Translations under genes and position numbers: made by a program
Shown here: positions 12,620 through 23,139 of the stretch, in pieces
How the letters are laid out: each line of letters starts with the position of its first letter
How positions within the stretch are numbered: position 1 is the stretch's first letter
Source: Cyanoderma ruficeps
Lineage: Eukaryota; Chordata; Aves; Passeriformes; Timaliidae
Direction of reading: 5' to 3'
Assembly: GCA_008694505.1 (NCBI GenBank)
Contig: VZDJ01007747.1
Span: 14,536,059-14,600,058, forward strand
DNA: 64,000 bases
The notes under the pieces: generated by a model
The model's input: the letters and a program-made list of their open reading frames with translations, nothing else
Databases searched by the model: none
Told to the model about the DNA's origin: nothing

Positions 12620-12790
12620 GGGAACGCGCAGCGGAGCCGTGTAAGTTCATTAGTGTTTGCAATCAGGAGCACGCAGACACCCTCATCAGGGCAGACAGCG
12701 GCCAAGAGCCATTCATCAGCCTGAAGTGCCGCTCGCGGATGACCCCTAAATCACCGCCGGCGTCGTGGATGCGCTGATTAGACTCAGCGT
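12620..12790. promoter_or_regulatory. Conserved-looking block inside island B
   Basis: These bases have lower CpG than the rest of the island and contain several homeodomain- or bZIP-like cores, such as TCATTAG, CTGATTAG and a run of TCATCAG. A second donor-like GTAAGT occurs at 12,641-12,646. If start is near 12,580, this would be 5' UTR or a short first exon. If start lies further down at the GC boxes, it would be core-promoter sequence. A plus-strand frame of 64 codons (12,583-12,777) has no recognisable feature. Confidence 0.35.
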
Positions 12791-13140
12791 GGGAGCCGCG
12801 CCGCGGCACTCCACGAGAGCGGCGTGGACGGAGGGGGGGCAGCAGGCTGAGGATCTGCAGCCCGGTGGGTCGCGTCCCGGCTCGGGGTGGCGCGGGGAAG
12901 CGCCGGAGCCCTCGGCCGGGTCCCCCACGTTACGGCGAAAGTAGGTGCTGGCGGCGGCGGCTCCTCCCCGCGCTCCTCCCCCGCCCGGCACGTCGCCGTG
13001 CCCGCACCTTCGCCCTCCCCTCCCGCAAGAAGAGGGGCCAAACTCCCTGCCCGCCCGGCGGGGGAGGAGGCGGGGAAAGTGAGCTCCGCGGGGCGCGTAA
13101 GCTCCCGCGGCGCGGGGCGCGGGCAGCAACTCGTGGCCCT

Positions 13141-13203
13141 CCCCCCGCCCGGCCCCCGGCCCTCCCCTCGCTCCCGCCCGCCCTCCGCTCCCGCCCGCCC
13201 GGC
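13141..13203 (+). promoter_or_regulatory. GC-box (Sp/KLF) cluster
   Basis: A pyrimidine-rich run carries repeated CCCGCCC cores. The unit GCTCCCGCCCGCCC occurs twice with a 17-bp period, at 13,170-13,183 and 13,187-13,200. Such clusters bind Sp1/KLF factors and usually sit within 100 bp before a dispersed transcription start. A start just downstream would give a first exon of roughly 80 bp ending at the donor at 13,285. Confidence 0.5.
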
Positions 13204-13284
13204 CTGACAAAGTGCCGGCGTGCGCCGCTTTCCCCCGCGCTGCTGCCGGGGCGCGGAGGCGGCGAGGCTTGCGGCGTGCCCGCG
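13204..13284 (+). other. Possible non-coding first exon (partial evidence)
   Basis: The exon end is suggested by CGCG|GTAAGT, with the donor hexamer at 13,285-13,290, a full match to the vertebrate consensus from the first to the sixth intron base. The start is not defined: about 13,204 if transcription begins after the GC-box cluster, or about 12,580 if the TATA-like pocket is used. No ATG-initiated frame with coding character is visible before the donor, so the exon would be 5' UTR and the coding sequence would lie beyond this window. Competing weaker donors occur at 12,641 (GTAAGT), 13,543 (CAG|GTAGGG) and 13,877 (CCG|GTGAGC). Confidence 0.35.
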
Positions 13285-13632
13285 GTAAGTGGCGCGCTGC
13301 GCTCCGCGGCTGTCGGGCCGGCAGCGGGGTGCCGGGGCCGCTGCCCTTCGCCCGGACGAGAGCGGGCGAGCGGGCTGGGGGCCGGTGCGCGGGGCCCGGC
13401 GAAGGTTTCTGCGGCCCTCCGTCCCTCCCTTTCCCACCTTCCCCACGGTGGCACCCTTGGCGGCGGGACCCTTCGACGGGCGGTGGGCGGGAGTCGCGGG
13501 GCGCCCCGGGACGCGCGGCTGCGGCCGGAGCGCGGCCCCAGGTAGGGCTGCGCGGGCGCGGGGGAGCTGGAGGAAAGGACCGGGGACGCAACTTAATGTG
13601 GAAACTCCGCGGTGCCGGGCGGAAAACTGAGC

Positions 13633-13680
13633 GGGGAGGGGGTGGTGTTGGGGGTGGGAGGGGACTGGGTCGGGACTGGG
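13633..13680 (+). promoter_or_regulatory. G-quadruplex motif
   Basis: Seven or more G-tracts of at least three bases occur within 48 bases, separated by loops of one to seven bases, which fits the standard quadruplex pattern several times over. It lies about 350 bp beyond the candidate donor on the same strand. That is where intron-1 quadruplexes are known to be enriched, able to form in DNA and in nascent RNA. Confidence 0.6.
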
Positions 13681-14099
13681 TCTGGCAGCAGCGCTGCGCG
13701 GCCTCGGCGGCCTCGGAGCGGGGTCTGGGGCTGCTATGTGCGCACTCCCGGGGGGGCTGAGTGCGCTCCCGGCGGCGTGGGCGGCGGTGGGACTGGTCAC
13801 CGCAGCAGTTTCGGTGTTTTCCCAAGTCGGCATCCTCACTTTCGGAAGATAAACGGAAGTGTCTGCGCTGCTGTCCGGTGAGCGTAGTGGCGCGGGCGGA
13901 GGCGCGAAAGCTCGTCCGAGCAAGTTTCTGGTGGGTTTGGAAGTTGTATTTGTTACCTCGGGTGTGCGGGCGCGGGGCGCTCCCTCCGGGTCCGGCAGCC
14001 TCGGGCAGCGAGTTTGTCAAGTGGCGGCGAGCGGTGACAGGCTGCTGGGTGGTCTGTGCTCCAGAGCTGCTACCGGGGCTCTACCTGCTCCCCTGCTAA

Positions 14100-16590
14100 A
14101 GGAGAGGGTTTCTGAGGCTCTCATCTGTAATGGACTAGTCAGTAAACTGTAGTGAAAATCGTGTTACTGTGCAGCGAAAACACATGGCGACCAAAGAAAT
14201 TATATATCACCGTGATTTGGGAAGAGAAAGGGATGGTCTCCCCCGCGAAATTCCAAACATTTCTGGTGTCTGGTGGGGTTTTCCCTCACGTGTATGTAGG
14301 AAGCAGATCCACTGTTCTGTGGACTTAAAAGTTTTATGTTATGAAGTTGCTTTTAAACAAAGTAATGTAAAAAGAGAATATACCCAAAATTCTCATCTTG
14401 ATGTGCTCACAGACTGCTGAAAGTTTTTAACAGGAGCAATTTCCATAAGGTATCATGTAGATGTAGGCTCCTTTAAATATTTAGATTTAAAATATTTTTG
14501 TAAGAAAACTGCCAGTTTTATTTTTCTACTTTCTAAATATCATGTGTCTCTTACACTAAGCCTTAGTTCAATGCTTGTTTGGTTTTATTTGACTGTTACC
14601 CCTGCATTTTATATATACTTCCCCAGGCAGAGCACTTGGCTTCATACCACTGAGGCGTTATAGTGATATTCTGTGGATGCATGTATCCTAAAATTCAGTC
14701 TAGTAAAGAGTATGTTGAAGTATAAATGTTGCTCATCTATGGTCTTACAGAAAAGTTAATTGTAAAACTCTTTAAGACACTCTATGAAAAATACCATTGC
14801 TCTTTCCCTTCTAAAATAATATAAGTGCTATTCAGTATTATTATTGCATTCGCATCTAGGAGAATAGTGTAATATTGTATGCAGGGAAAAAAATTAATAA
14901 ATTGTATTTTTATGTAATATAAGAATAGTTTGCAAGTATGTAAGTATGAATATATAGGAAAATTGTATCACTTAAATTTTGGAAAAAATAACAGGTTGAG
15001 AAACCATATTACCTTACAACTCTAAAGCTTTGCTATTACAAACTTGATGGGTTATTTTCAATGGTCTAGTAAATTAGGGGAGGGAAAAAACTCCAACAGT
15101 ACAGAAATATTAGAAGCATGCATCTGATTAAAAATGGAAAGGGGCTCAATGGAATGAATACTGAGATAAAAGATGCTGTTTGGTAAAAGAAATACTTGAC
15201 TCCACCGAGATTCTTTTGTTTAATATGTTTTGAGGAAAAAGTTCAAAATAACATTCATAATCTAGTTAGCAGGTTAAGACTGGTACTTCAGTCAAATCTC
15301 TTAGAGCTGGGAGTAATTATTCTCTGTTCAAATGAAAAAAGAGAAGAAAAGGATATATGAGTAGAAACTAGATTTAAAGTTACAAATGAGTACACTATGG
15401 CTGCTTTAATAAACATCTGTTTTATAGAAGTCCCATAAAATATTAGAAAATGAAATGATAACCTGAAAGTACTTTTTGTCATCTCCTAGCCCCAACAATA
15501 AGCAGATTATAGGCTTGGCTCAGTAAGATTCTCAGAACCTTTACCTTCAGTTAAAATCAGTGAGCGTTGTGCAGACTGATGCCCCTCTAGATTGATGCAG
15601 AAAGTCCCATTAACTTGCATCAGTTTGGGATCAGGCCCAATAAAAGCCGAGGGTGCCCAGCAACTTGGAGGATCAGGTGCTGTTTGTGAAGGGGCATTGT
15701 GCTATATAGACTTAAAAGACCAGAGATGCTAAGGTTTCAGGTCAGAACTGCTCTTATTTTTATAGCAATACTGCACTTACTGTACTTAATGCTGCATTTC
15801 TATTATAGAAAACTCATCTCTCAGTGTACAAGAGAAACTATAAAATTATTATAGAGCAAAATTATTATGGAGAAATCTTAATTGCATAACATTTTGAAAA
15901 AAAATATTTTAAGTTGCGCTTGTGTAAGATTTAGAGGCTGATTTGAACTGTACTGGTACTACACATAAGAGATTGTTAATAAGATTAATATATCTATATA
16001 ATATTATTTTAAGAATAACTTTACTGTAGAATCTGCTCTGTTAAATGAATACGTGTAAACATGTTAGCTTTACTGTTTTAGTAAATGTAATAATAATGTG
16101 ATTATGTGGCTCAATCACCTGAAAGTTTGTGTGGTATCAAATGCAAAAAAATATTACCAGAAACAATTTTAGTGTATTTGTTAGAAAATCCTTGGTTTGA
16201 TGAAATAATTCTTTTACCCCAGGCTAACTAGTTAAATAAGTAAGTCCTTTCAGGATACTTTTATGGGATTCTTAGACTGAAGAGTGTCTTAAAATAAATG
16301 CTTTATCTTTCCAACAGAGTATTATTATTTGCAAAGAGTTTTCGCTTGTAGAAAACATTTCAGGGACCCAGAGTTAGGGTTGAGGTTCACACCGTTAGCT
16401 GAGCAATTAAAAGAAAGCCCTAAACATTTAATTTTTTGGAGGTAACAGAGGCTTTAAAGACGTTACCATTGTAAAAATGTGCCGCTTTAACAGCCTTTCC
16501 TTAGTTCTAAAACTGATTAATTGCTGTGTCTTATAAAACCTGATTTATTTCATACTTTTTTCATACCAAGCATTACCATTATGAAGCTCT
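14100..16590. other. AT-rich non-coding stretch after island B
   Basis: Composition falls quickly to AT-rich background. No exon is supported and the open frames are at most 83 codons. If the first-exon model is right this is intron 1. A faint ancient repeat is marked separately near 15.6 kb. Confidence 0.6.
15540..15645. mobile_element. Possible ancient CR1/L3-type repeat
   Basis: The segment AAGTCCCATTAACTTGCATC, closely followed by GGGATCAGGCCC, resembles the common amniote relic in which a CATTGACTTCAATGGGA block precedes GGATCAGGCCC. Such relics are assigned to old CR1/L3-like elements. The match is short and diverged, so it is only suggestive. Confidence 0.4.
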
Positions 16591-16780
16591 CCTTATAAGT
16601 GAGATTAATGTTTCTGAGCAAAGAAGTGGTTTGGAGGGCTGCATTCATTTTGAGTGCTATTCTAATCAATTTTAGATACAGCATTTCACAATGTATCAGT
16701 CTGCATCCGAACCTGCCTTATTATGTGGAATTAACTTGTTAGTGATTGATAGGAAGCCTGCTCCATCTCCAGAGGTGATT
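16590..16780. promoter_or_regulatory. Candidate conserved non-coding element
   Basis: A stretch of balanced composition with no simple repeat carries several TAAT/ATTA and TGATT cores, including CTAATCAATT and AGTGATTGATAGG. The texture resembles ancient enhancers in introns of developmental genes. Conservation is not visible from one sequence, so this is a pointer for alignment only. Confidence 0.25.
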
Positions 16781-16897
16781 TGTTAGAAAACAAGTGTTAC
16801 AGGTTCCAGGAGTTTGAGCACAGGGTCAGGCGACTCAGGTGCCCATTCTGTGGCCTGACTGAAGCTCAACAGAGAAGTCAGAAAAAATTGCTGTGCT

Positions 16898-16962
16898 TTT
16901 TTTTTTTTTTTTTAAAGCTAAAAAGCCCAACAAACCCCAAAAATCCTAAAACCAAAATACGA
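16898..16962. repeat. Poly-T and A/C-rich low-complexity tract
   Basis: An uninterrupted T run of about 18 bases is followed by an A/C-rich tract of CCCAACAAACCCC type. The A/C part resembles the longer tract at 36.9 kb and others of the same kind in this window. Confidence 0.8.
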
Positions 16963-19548
16963 CGCCTACATTAAATGGTGTTCCTTACTGTGGTGTTGGG
17001 CTTCACAGACAGTCTGAAGTGACAGGTATGAGGCACAGGCAGTGTCTTTGTGCATCGCTACGTGGTGTTACAATGCATGTCTCCTGCATTATTGGGAGGT
17101 CTAGCTTTAGCATTTGAAATCAAAACTGGGAAGGCTAGTTTCAGATGACAAGGTGCACACCTACTGGATATTGCCTACATAGTTTTTGAAAGACATGCCA
17201 ATGTTATTTTTTCTGTTTTAAACGTAGCAAGGATTGTACTTGTTTCAATAGCTAGTGAAATATTTGCACATTCTGTCTGTGCACCTCTTGGTCTCAGCTT
17301 CACTACTGTTTAATTCTTAACCTATAGGCTGTGGTCACACACTGCTGCTGAGTGTGATGCATAAACATTTAAAGTCCAGGAAAAAGAATCTTCCTCAATA
17401 GTGAGAGAAAAATAAGTTAAAAAGGCCAAATTAAAAAAAAAAAAAAGATAAATCTCTGAAAATGGTAAACAATTCTCAGAAGATAGAGGTGTATGCATTT
17501 ATTATGAGGATAGTAATTTAAATCTAAATTATAGTTATTTATGCGTTTCTTGCAAGATGTACTAATTGTAATTCAGTACATTTTTAAAGTTTGCATATTG
17601 GACTAATTACATCAGTCTTTATTTCAAGTGTGCGTGCAAACGGTAGGAGAACGTTGCAACTGAAGAATTGCCTAAAAAAATTCTGGTCTTATGCAGAAGT
17701 AATAAAATTATAAAATGTTTATGAATACTAGGTTCTAAGTGCTCCTCACCTTTTAGTCCAGTCTGGCTTTATGGAATAAACATTATTTGTGCAGGTTCAT
17801 TTTAATATTGCAACTGAAGCAGCTGCTACTGAACAAACATAAAGGGAATAATATCTTAAACATATAATAAAATGGAGAGTACAACATGAACTGTATCTTT
17901 GATTACCTTCTTAGATGCGAGTCTGTCCGTGTGTTCCACACTTTCACCTTATGGACGATTTACTGTTGTTTTAAAATATATTTTATGCAAAGCTGATGCT
18001 TGGATGACACAAGGTTGAAAAGTAGTTTTAGTCTGGAACTGTCTTGTGTTGATATATGCTGTGAGTCTTGCAAAGAAGTGGGTGTGCTTTTATAATTTAG
18101 ACTGAAATTCAACATATAAGTTCAAGCCTAGGTGACCTAATTATTTTAAATTTTGCAACTTGAGTCTGTAACAGATTGAGCTTGTTGATACTTGGTGCGT
18201 ATGTTTGTGTCTACAAAAAAAGTTAATTGCAAACATTAGTGCCTAGATGTATTGAAAGCAAAACAGTAAACTAGAAACTGCGAAGTGCTGTACTAAATTC
18301 AGCACTGATAACGTACTCTGCAAATCCACTGAAATCAGCATATTACCTGGATTGTCATGTACTAGTGAACTGGGAGGCTGTAGTAGAACTTTGTGTTAAA
18401 ATCTCTTAATAACTGAAACGTGCATTAAAAGTTAATTTTGGTTCACTTTTACAGTAGGAGTTCATGAATGCAAATTCAATCTTCATGTATAAAAGAAAAC
18501 AGCTTTTCAACTTGAGAAAAGATGTTTTAAATTATTTTTGTTTACTTTCCTGGCTTTTATATTTTTGTCACACTGCTAGTAAACCTTTAAAATGAAAATC
18601 CTAACATGCACTAGCTATGGATTGTAATTATGTGGTAATAGTCTCTATGCCTTTTTTTTTTTATTCTCCCCCAACATACCTCCATTCCATCACTGACAAA
18701 ACACTGGAATGATTGCAGAAATTTTTACTCAGAACAGGTTTGCCAACTTGGTTTATTCTTTCAAGTAATTTATTTTAAAATAAAGGAGAATATCTTTTAT
18801 AATGATGGTCTAAAGCCTGTATTCTATAAATCTTTATATTTCATGAGTTAAGACTTATATGTGTCTTTTGCATCTGAATTACAGAAGTGTAAAATTGCAG
18901 CTTGCAAAAATCTTAAAATATTATGACTTCAATTTTTCCTGTAACAGCATAGAAAAACATTCAGAAAAGCACCAGTTATTATCGTAAAAGCAGTCTTGGT
19001 CACTTAGAATGTGTTGTGTTGAAATCGGTTGTGCTGGTGGTGTTATTTTTCAACATTGTATTGAATTTCTAATAGTATTCTTGACAGTGGTTAAGCCAAT
19101 GTACAAAGGAACTAATGTGTCTTATTTTCTTATTTGAGTCTTGACAATTTTTAGTGTCTTAAGAAAACTGTCAAGGGTAAAATTGGTAAAATACAGATTT
19201 AAAACATTTTTCTTGGCAGGAGTTGAATAGAAAGTTGCATGGGAGAATATTTAGAGGAGGGGGAAAGAAATTAATCACCACATGATTTATTATAATACAG
19301 CAATAGATTCCTAAATCATAGAAGTCCTTGATACACTTTGACTGGATCATGGAGGGGGGTGACTATGTAGTGGTTGAAGAAATCATCATTGCTAATAAGT
19401 GTTACTTTAGATTAGCAAATGAAAGACTGCATAGTCCTTCAAAGGCCTCATCCATTCTCATTATAATCCTTTGAACATCTGTCTGACCTTTCTAAAGAAA
19501 TTCTACAGAAACTTTATGCTTAGGGTTCCACATAAATAAACTGACCAG

Positions 19549-19595
19549 CACTTGTCTCAAGAAGTTTGTAATCTAATGACAGGAGCAATAATACA
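19549..19595. mobile_element. Possible ancient L2/L3-type repeat relic
   Basis: CACTTGTCTCAAGAAGTTTG followed by TAATCTAATGACAGG resembles the amniote relic in which CCTGTCCC-GAGAGCTTACAATCTAA precedes an unfolding LINE/MIR tail. Fewer than 50 bases are recognisable, so confidence is low. Confidence 0.3.
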
Positions 19596-21273
19596 TCTTC
19601 TTAACACAAATACATCAAATGTTACTTGCCACAGCAAATTGTTAATTTATTTTAAAATATCACAATGTAATACTTGAGGCTAATGAGTGTAAAGCAGTTT
19701 TTTAAAAACAAATAATATCACAGTTCTCTAACAAATGTCTAAAACCAAATTGTATTGCTAATACTTTTCCTTTCAGCTTTGTTATGGTTTATACCTATGG
19801 AAAGCTGGAGTAGGTGGAGTAGTTTTGTTTTCAAGGCTGAGCATGTGAAAGTTTGTGCAGCTAGGGCATGCCCAGATGAAGCAAACCAGTGTAGCTCTAT
19901 TCACCTCAGTGAAGACATTGCCGTTTACCTACTGGGTCATGATATGCTATGCTCATGAAACGCTCTCAATTTAGATTTCATTTTAACTCTTACTTTTTTT
20001 TCCCCTCTTTTTTATAAGCAATTTACTTCTTTCCTTTTGTAAAATACATGGCTTATTTGAATAGGCTTTGGCGCCTCTCAAAAGCGTCATGGCTCAGATG
20101 GGTTTTTTCCATTAAAAGAAAAAACCTCTTATTCTGTTAGTAAATTCGGCAAAGCAGAAAATAATTTTTTATTAAATGTTTTTTTTAAGAAAGACATTCT
20201 TTATTCATGCTACTGAATATATTCAAGTATTTGATGTCTCCCTACTCCTTTTAAGAGACATGCTTGATTTCAATGTCAAAAGGTTGAGTAGCAGCATCCA
20301 AACCTATGCAGCTGGAACTGAGGAAAGATACTATATTCCAGCGAATCAGGTGTTTGAAATCCTGGTTACAAGTTGGGAATGTTTGTGTGTTGCTTTAGCA
20401 ACAAAGACAGAGTCACTGGAAGTCTTAACATTGGGGCAGCAGTTACTAAATGACCATTTGTTCACCATTGTTCCCTTCCATGCTGGAAGGCAGAAATGTT
20501 GCGTTTTTAAAGTAATGAAGGAACTGGAGAAATGCTGGACCACTGCAGATGCTTGAGCTTAGTCCAGACAAATAAACACGTAATTGAGAGTGTTGAGGAG
20601 TTCTAGGTTGCCTTGAGTATATCAGACTGATAAATGTGAAATCTTCAAATTCGGTTTCCCTTCACTCATAACTAGTTAGAAAATTAAAAATTTAGGCAGA
20701 AAATAGCCCTTTACTATTGTACAGATTGTAGGAAGTATTCTTTTTTGTATCTTGCTTTGCTGGTAATATGCATACATGCACACGTGTTTTGGATTGTCTA
20801 ATCTGCAGTATTATTACTTTGGCTTTAGTGTAAATTGATGACTGATGAATGAAAAGCTTTCCTGGCACATTTTTTAAAATGTAGGTGTGTATCTGCACAT
20901 GAATGTACTTTGACCATTCAATACTGACTCAGTAAACACAGAGTACAAAACTACAGGAGGATTTGTCCTTTTCCCCTCATTTGTCTGACAATTGCAGAAG
21001 TTTGTCTTAGGGTCAAAAAAAACTTAGGGCCTAAAATCCACAGTGACATCTCAGTGAGTGCTGGGAGCAGAAATGCTCTTCACCTATCATGAAGTTTTTC
21101 ACGCATTTGTGTATTGATCGTGTATGAAAAAAGACCCACCTAGTAATCCAATCTATCTAAAGGTATGGTAACTCAGAAATACAACTGTGAATGACTGTGC
21201 TCTACAGGAAACCTAGAAGTAATAAGTGATTAGGAAAGCTGGGGTTTTATTTTCTTTCTTGAGTGAAGAGTAT

Positions 21274-21309
21274 CTTAGCATGAAAATGTTACTTAGCATG
21301 AAATAGTTA
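21274..21309. repeat. 18-bp tandem duplication, two copies
   Basis: The unit CTTAGCATGAAAATGTTA at 21,274-21,291 is followed directly by CTTAGCATGAAATAGTTA, with changes only near its end. It is a local slippage-type duplication with no evident function. Confidence 0.85.
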
Positions 21310-22974
21310 TAATTACATTTAGAAATGTCTTAAGTAGCTTAAAAATGCATAGCTGCTTTTATTATTCTTTTGATAATTTCATGTTAATTGTGGAGTGATA
21401 CAGGGTTAATGATATAAAATGTTAGCACTATTAATGGTATGTTTAAGAACAGTGCAGACATTAAATTCAGTAAACTGAATATGTGGGCCTCATAAATAAA
21501 TGCTGAATTATAATACAAAGCACACCATGACCAAATTAATTAGTGTGTTTAATCTAGTGAATTCCAGCTAGGCTGTATACAATATGGACATGTATTTAAT
21601 TTCTAAATTTAATATTAGCTGCATAAGTCAACTCTTACTTAATCAGTGCAGATCAGTAATAGAAACGTAATAAATCTGGGATTTTACATAGGCTTTTCTC
21701 TTCAGATAAGGTGTTTTAACATTGTTTGAGATTTTAAATATTGTAATTTTAAAAAAGTATGTGCGTACGAATGTTTCCCATGTTCTCCCCATAATTCGTT
21801 GTCATCAGGAGGTAGAATTCCTGAGGTCCAAAATAAAATATTCATTCAGTCAAAATGGCGGCACTCATTAAAATTCATTCAAGGATCTAGGGCAGAATAT
21901 TTTGTGTTTGCTTATTTGATACAAAATTTTCTGTTGGTTGCTTTGCTTTAATTATTGTTATATCTGATTTTATTTATTTGGGTAGAGTTAAAATGCCAGT
22001 AGAATAATCTTGATTTTTCATTTGAAAGCCTTACTTTTCAAAGAAAGTGGAAAATAAAAGACTATTTAATTTTTTAATAACCTGTGAGTACTTTAGATTT
22101 TTCTTCTTGTAAATTACAAGGATTAGACTTTTATCACGTGAGATATAGGGCATACAGGTTTTCTTGAACTTATCTTCTGAATTCTTAAATGTGAGTTTAG
22201 GATAGAAATGGGAAATTGGGTGGTATTTAGTCCAGTTTTGAAAACCTCTAAATAATCTGTTCAGTTGGTAGTTTCAGGGACTTCAATGAGATTGCGTAGT
22301 GAATAGGCATTGTCCCTGTGATCAGTGGTCTATAGGCTTAGACTCATTGCTTTCAGAGGAAAGTCTGAGAATAATCAGCATGTGTTTTCTTCTTTTTTTT
22401 CCTTGATACGGGATTACACACTCTGCCTGTAACCTTTGATATAAACCTACCTTTGCTTTGTGTTCTTATTTTAGTAAATACTTGACTAGAAATGAATTGA
22501 TGAACTGCTCACTTTTTGTGGAGAGCCCATAAAGCACAGAATGGGATGACTGCATTCTGGTTCTCAGTCAAACCTTATTGTTAAATGTATTTAGGATGAT
22601 TTCCACCCCCATTCCCAGCATTTGGAACAAGCAAATCCAATAACTGTTTATTTGCTGAACCACACAAAGGAGTGCACTTGTCCAAAAGGGGGCACGGTGA
22701 GGTTACGCCTGTGCTACCCTGTTGAACACAGTGCTGGAACTTTCCCACGTGCTGGGACATCATCATCTCTGTGGCTTAATTCCTAAAGAGCTCCCTAATG
22801 GCATTTTGATCTGTACTGATTCATGGGACTCCCAAACAATTCTTGGGCATGGTTTAGCAGTTAAGACCAGACATATATTTGTTCTGGGGACCGTTCCCAT
22901 TAAGTACTTTACTTCCAGCTTCCTAATTTAGAGGTTAAGAGTTGTTACTAACACAGACCTGATTTAATTAGACT

Positions 22975-23046
22975 GGCTTTAAACACAGTCTTGGACAAGG
23001 TGACCTCCAGAAGTCCTTTCCCACCTAAATTATTATGCAATTCCAA
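22975..23046 (+). mobile_element. CR1 LINE 3' end
   Basis: CTTGGACAAGGTGACCTCCA, then AAGTCCTTTCCCACCTAAATTATTATGCAATTCC, matches the plus-orientation avian CR1 terminus, whose last bases normally read ACCTCCAGAGGTCCCTTCCAACC and then ATTCTATG repeats. Here the tail octamer has decayed to ATTATGCA. Only the last 70 bp are present, so it is a heavily truncated, dead copy. Confidence 0.75.
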
Positions 23047-23086
23047 GCCTTTTGGTTGCACTCCTTGCGGTCCTTCTTGGGGGTGT

Positions 23087-23136
23087 TGAATTTACTATTT
23101 GGGTAAATAGTAAATTCAGGGTGTCACACCTGAATT
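23087..23136. repeat. Two overlapping hairpins next to a CR1 tail
   Basis: A perfect 14-bp stem is formed by TGAATTTACTATTT (23,087-23,100) and its reverse complement (23,105-23,118) around the loop GGGT. A second stem of 8 bp uses AATTCAGG (23,113-23,120) and CCTGAATT (23,129-23,136). The two share 23,113-23,118, so they cannot both form. CTGAATTCAG at 23,130-23,139 is also a 10-bp palindrome. Function unknown. It could have arisen by template switching during replication. Confidence 0.8.
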
Positions 23137-23139
23137 CAG

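Larger units (their letters stand above)
12256..14030. promoter_or_regulatory. CpG island B, main promoter candidate
   Basis: This 1.8-kb island is the dominant GC-rich feature of the window. It has dense CpG, many GC boxes, a TATA-like AT pocket near 12,550, a 5' splice-donor match at 13,285 and a G-quadruplex motif at 13,633-13,680. Long broad islands of this kind typically mark promoters of developmental regulators or widely expressed genes. Open frames of up to 424 codons on the minus strand and 226 on the plus strand are low-stop artefacts: they overlap in several frames and consist largely of Arg, Pro, Ala, Gly and Ser with no domain. The gene served is not identifiable from this sequence. 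Confidence 0.93.
16970..22970. other. AT-rich non-coding stretch
   Basis: Six kilobases without a supported exon or recognisable young transposon. The longest frame is 126 codons (20,176-20,556, plus). It begins in a T-rich run, is leucine-rich and matches no family I know, so it is treated as chance. An 18-bp tandem duplication at 21,274-21,309 and a faint ancient repeat near 19.56 kb are listed separately. Confidence 0.6.

Noticed and set aside
12865..13760. Plus-strand frames of 226 and 182 codons in island B
   Set aside because: Same GC artefact. They run through the GC boxes and the donor site and overlap each other in different phases.
12746..14020. 424-codon minus-strand open frame, and the 379-codon frame overlapping it in another phase
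   Set aside because: Both lie in CpG island B, where stop codons are rare. They are rich in Arg, Pro, Ala, Gly and Ser, contain no domain, and other long frames overlap them on both strands.
16370..16385. TTAGGG-like unit, considered as an interstitial telomere repeat
   Set aside because: Only one unit is present.
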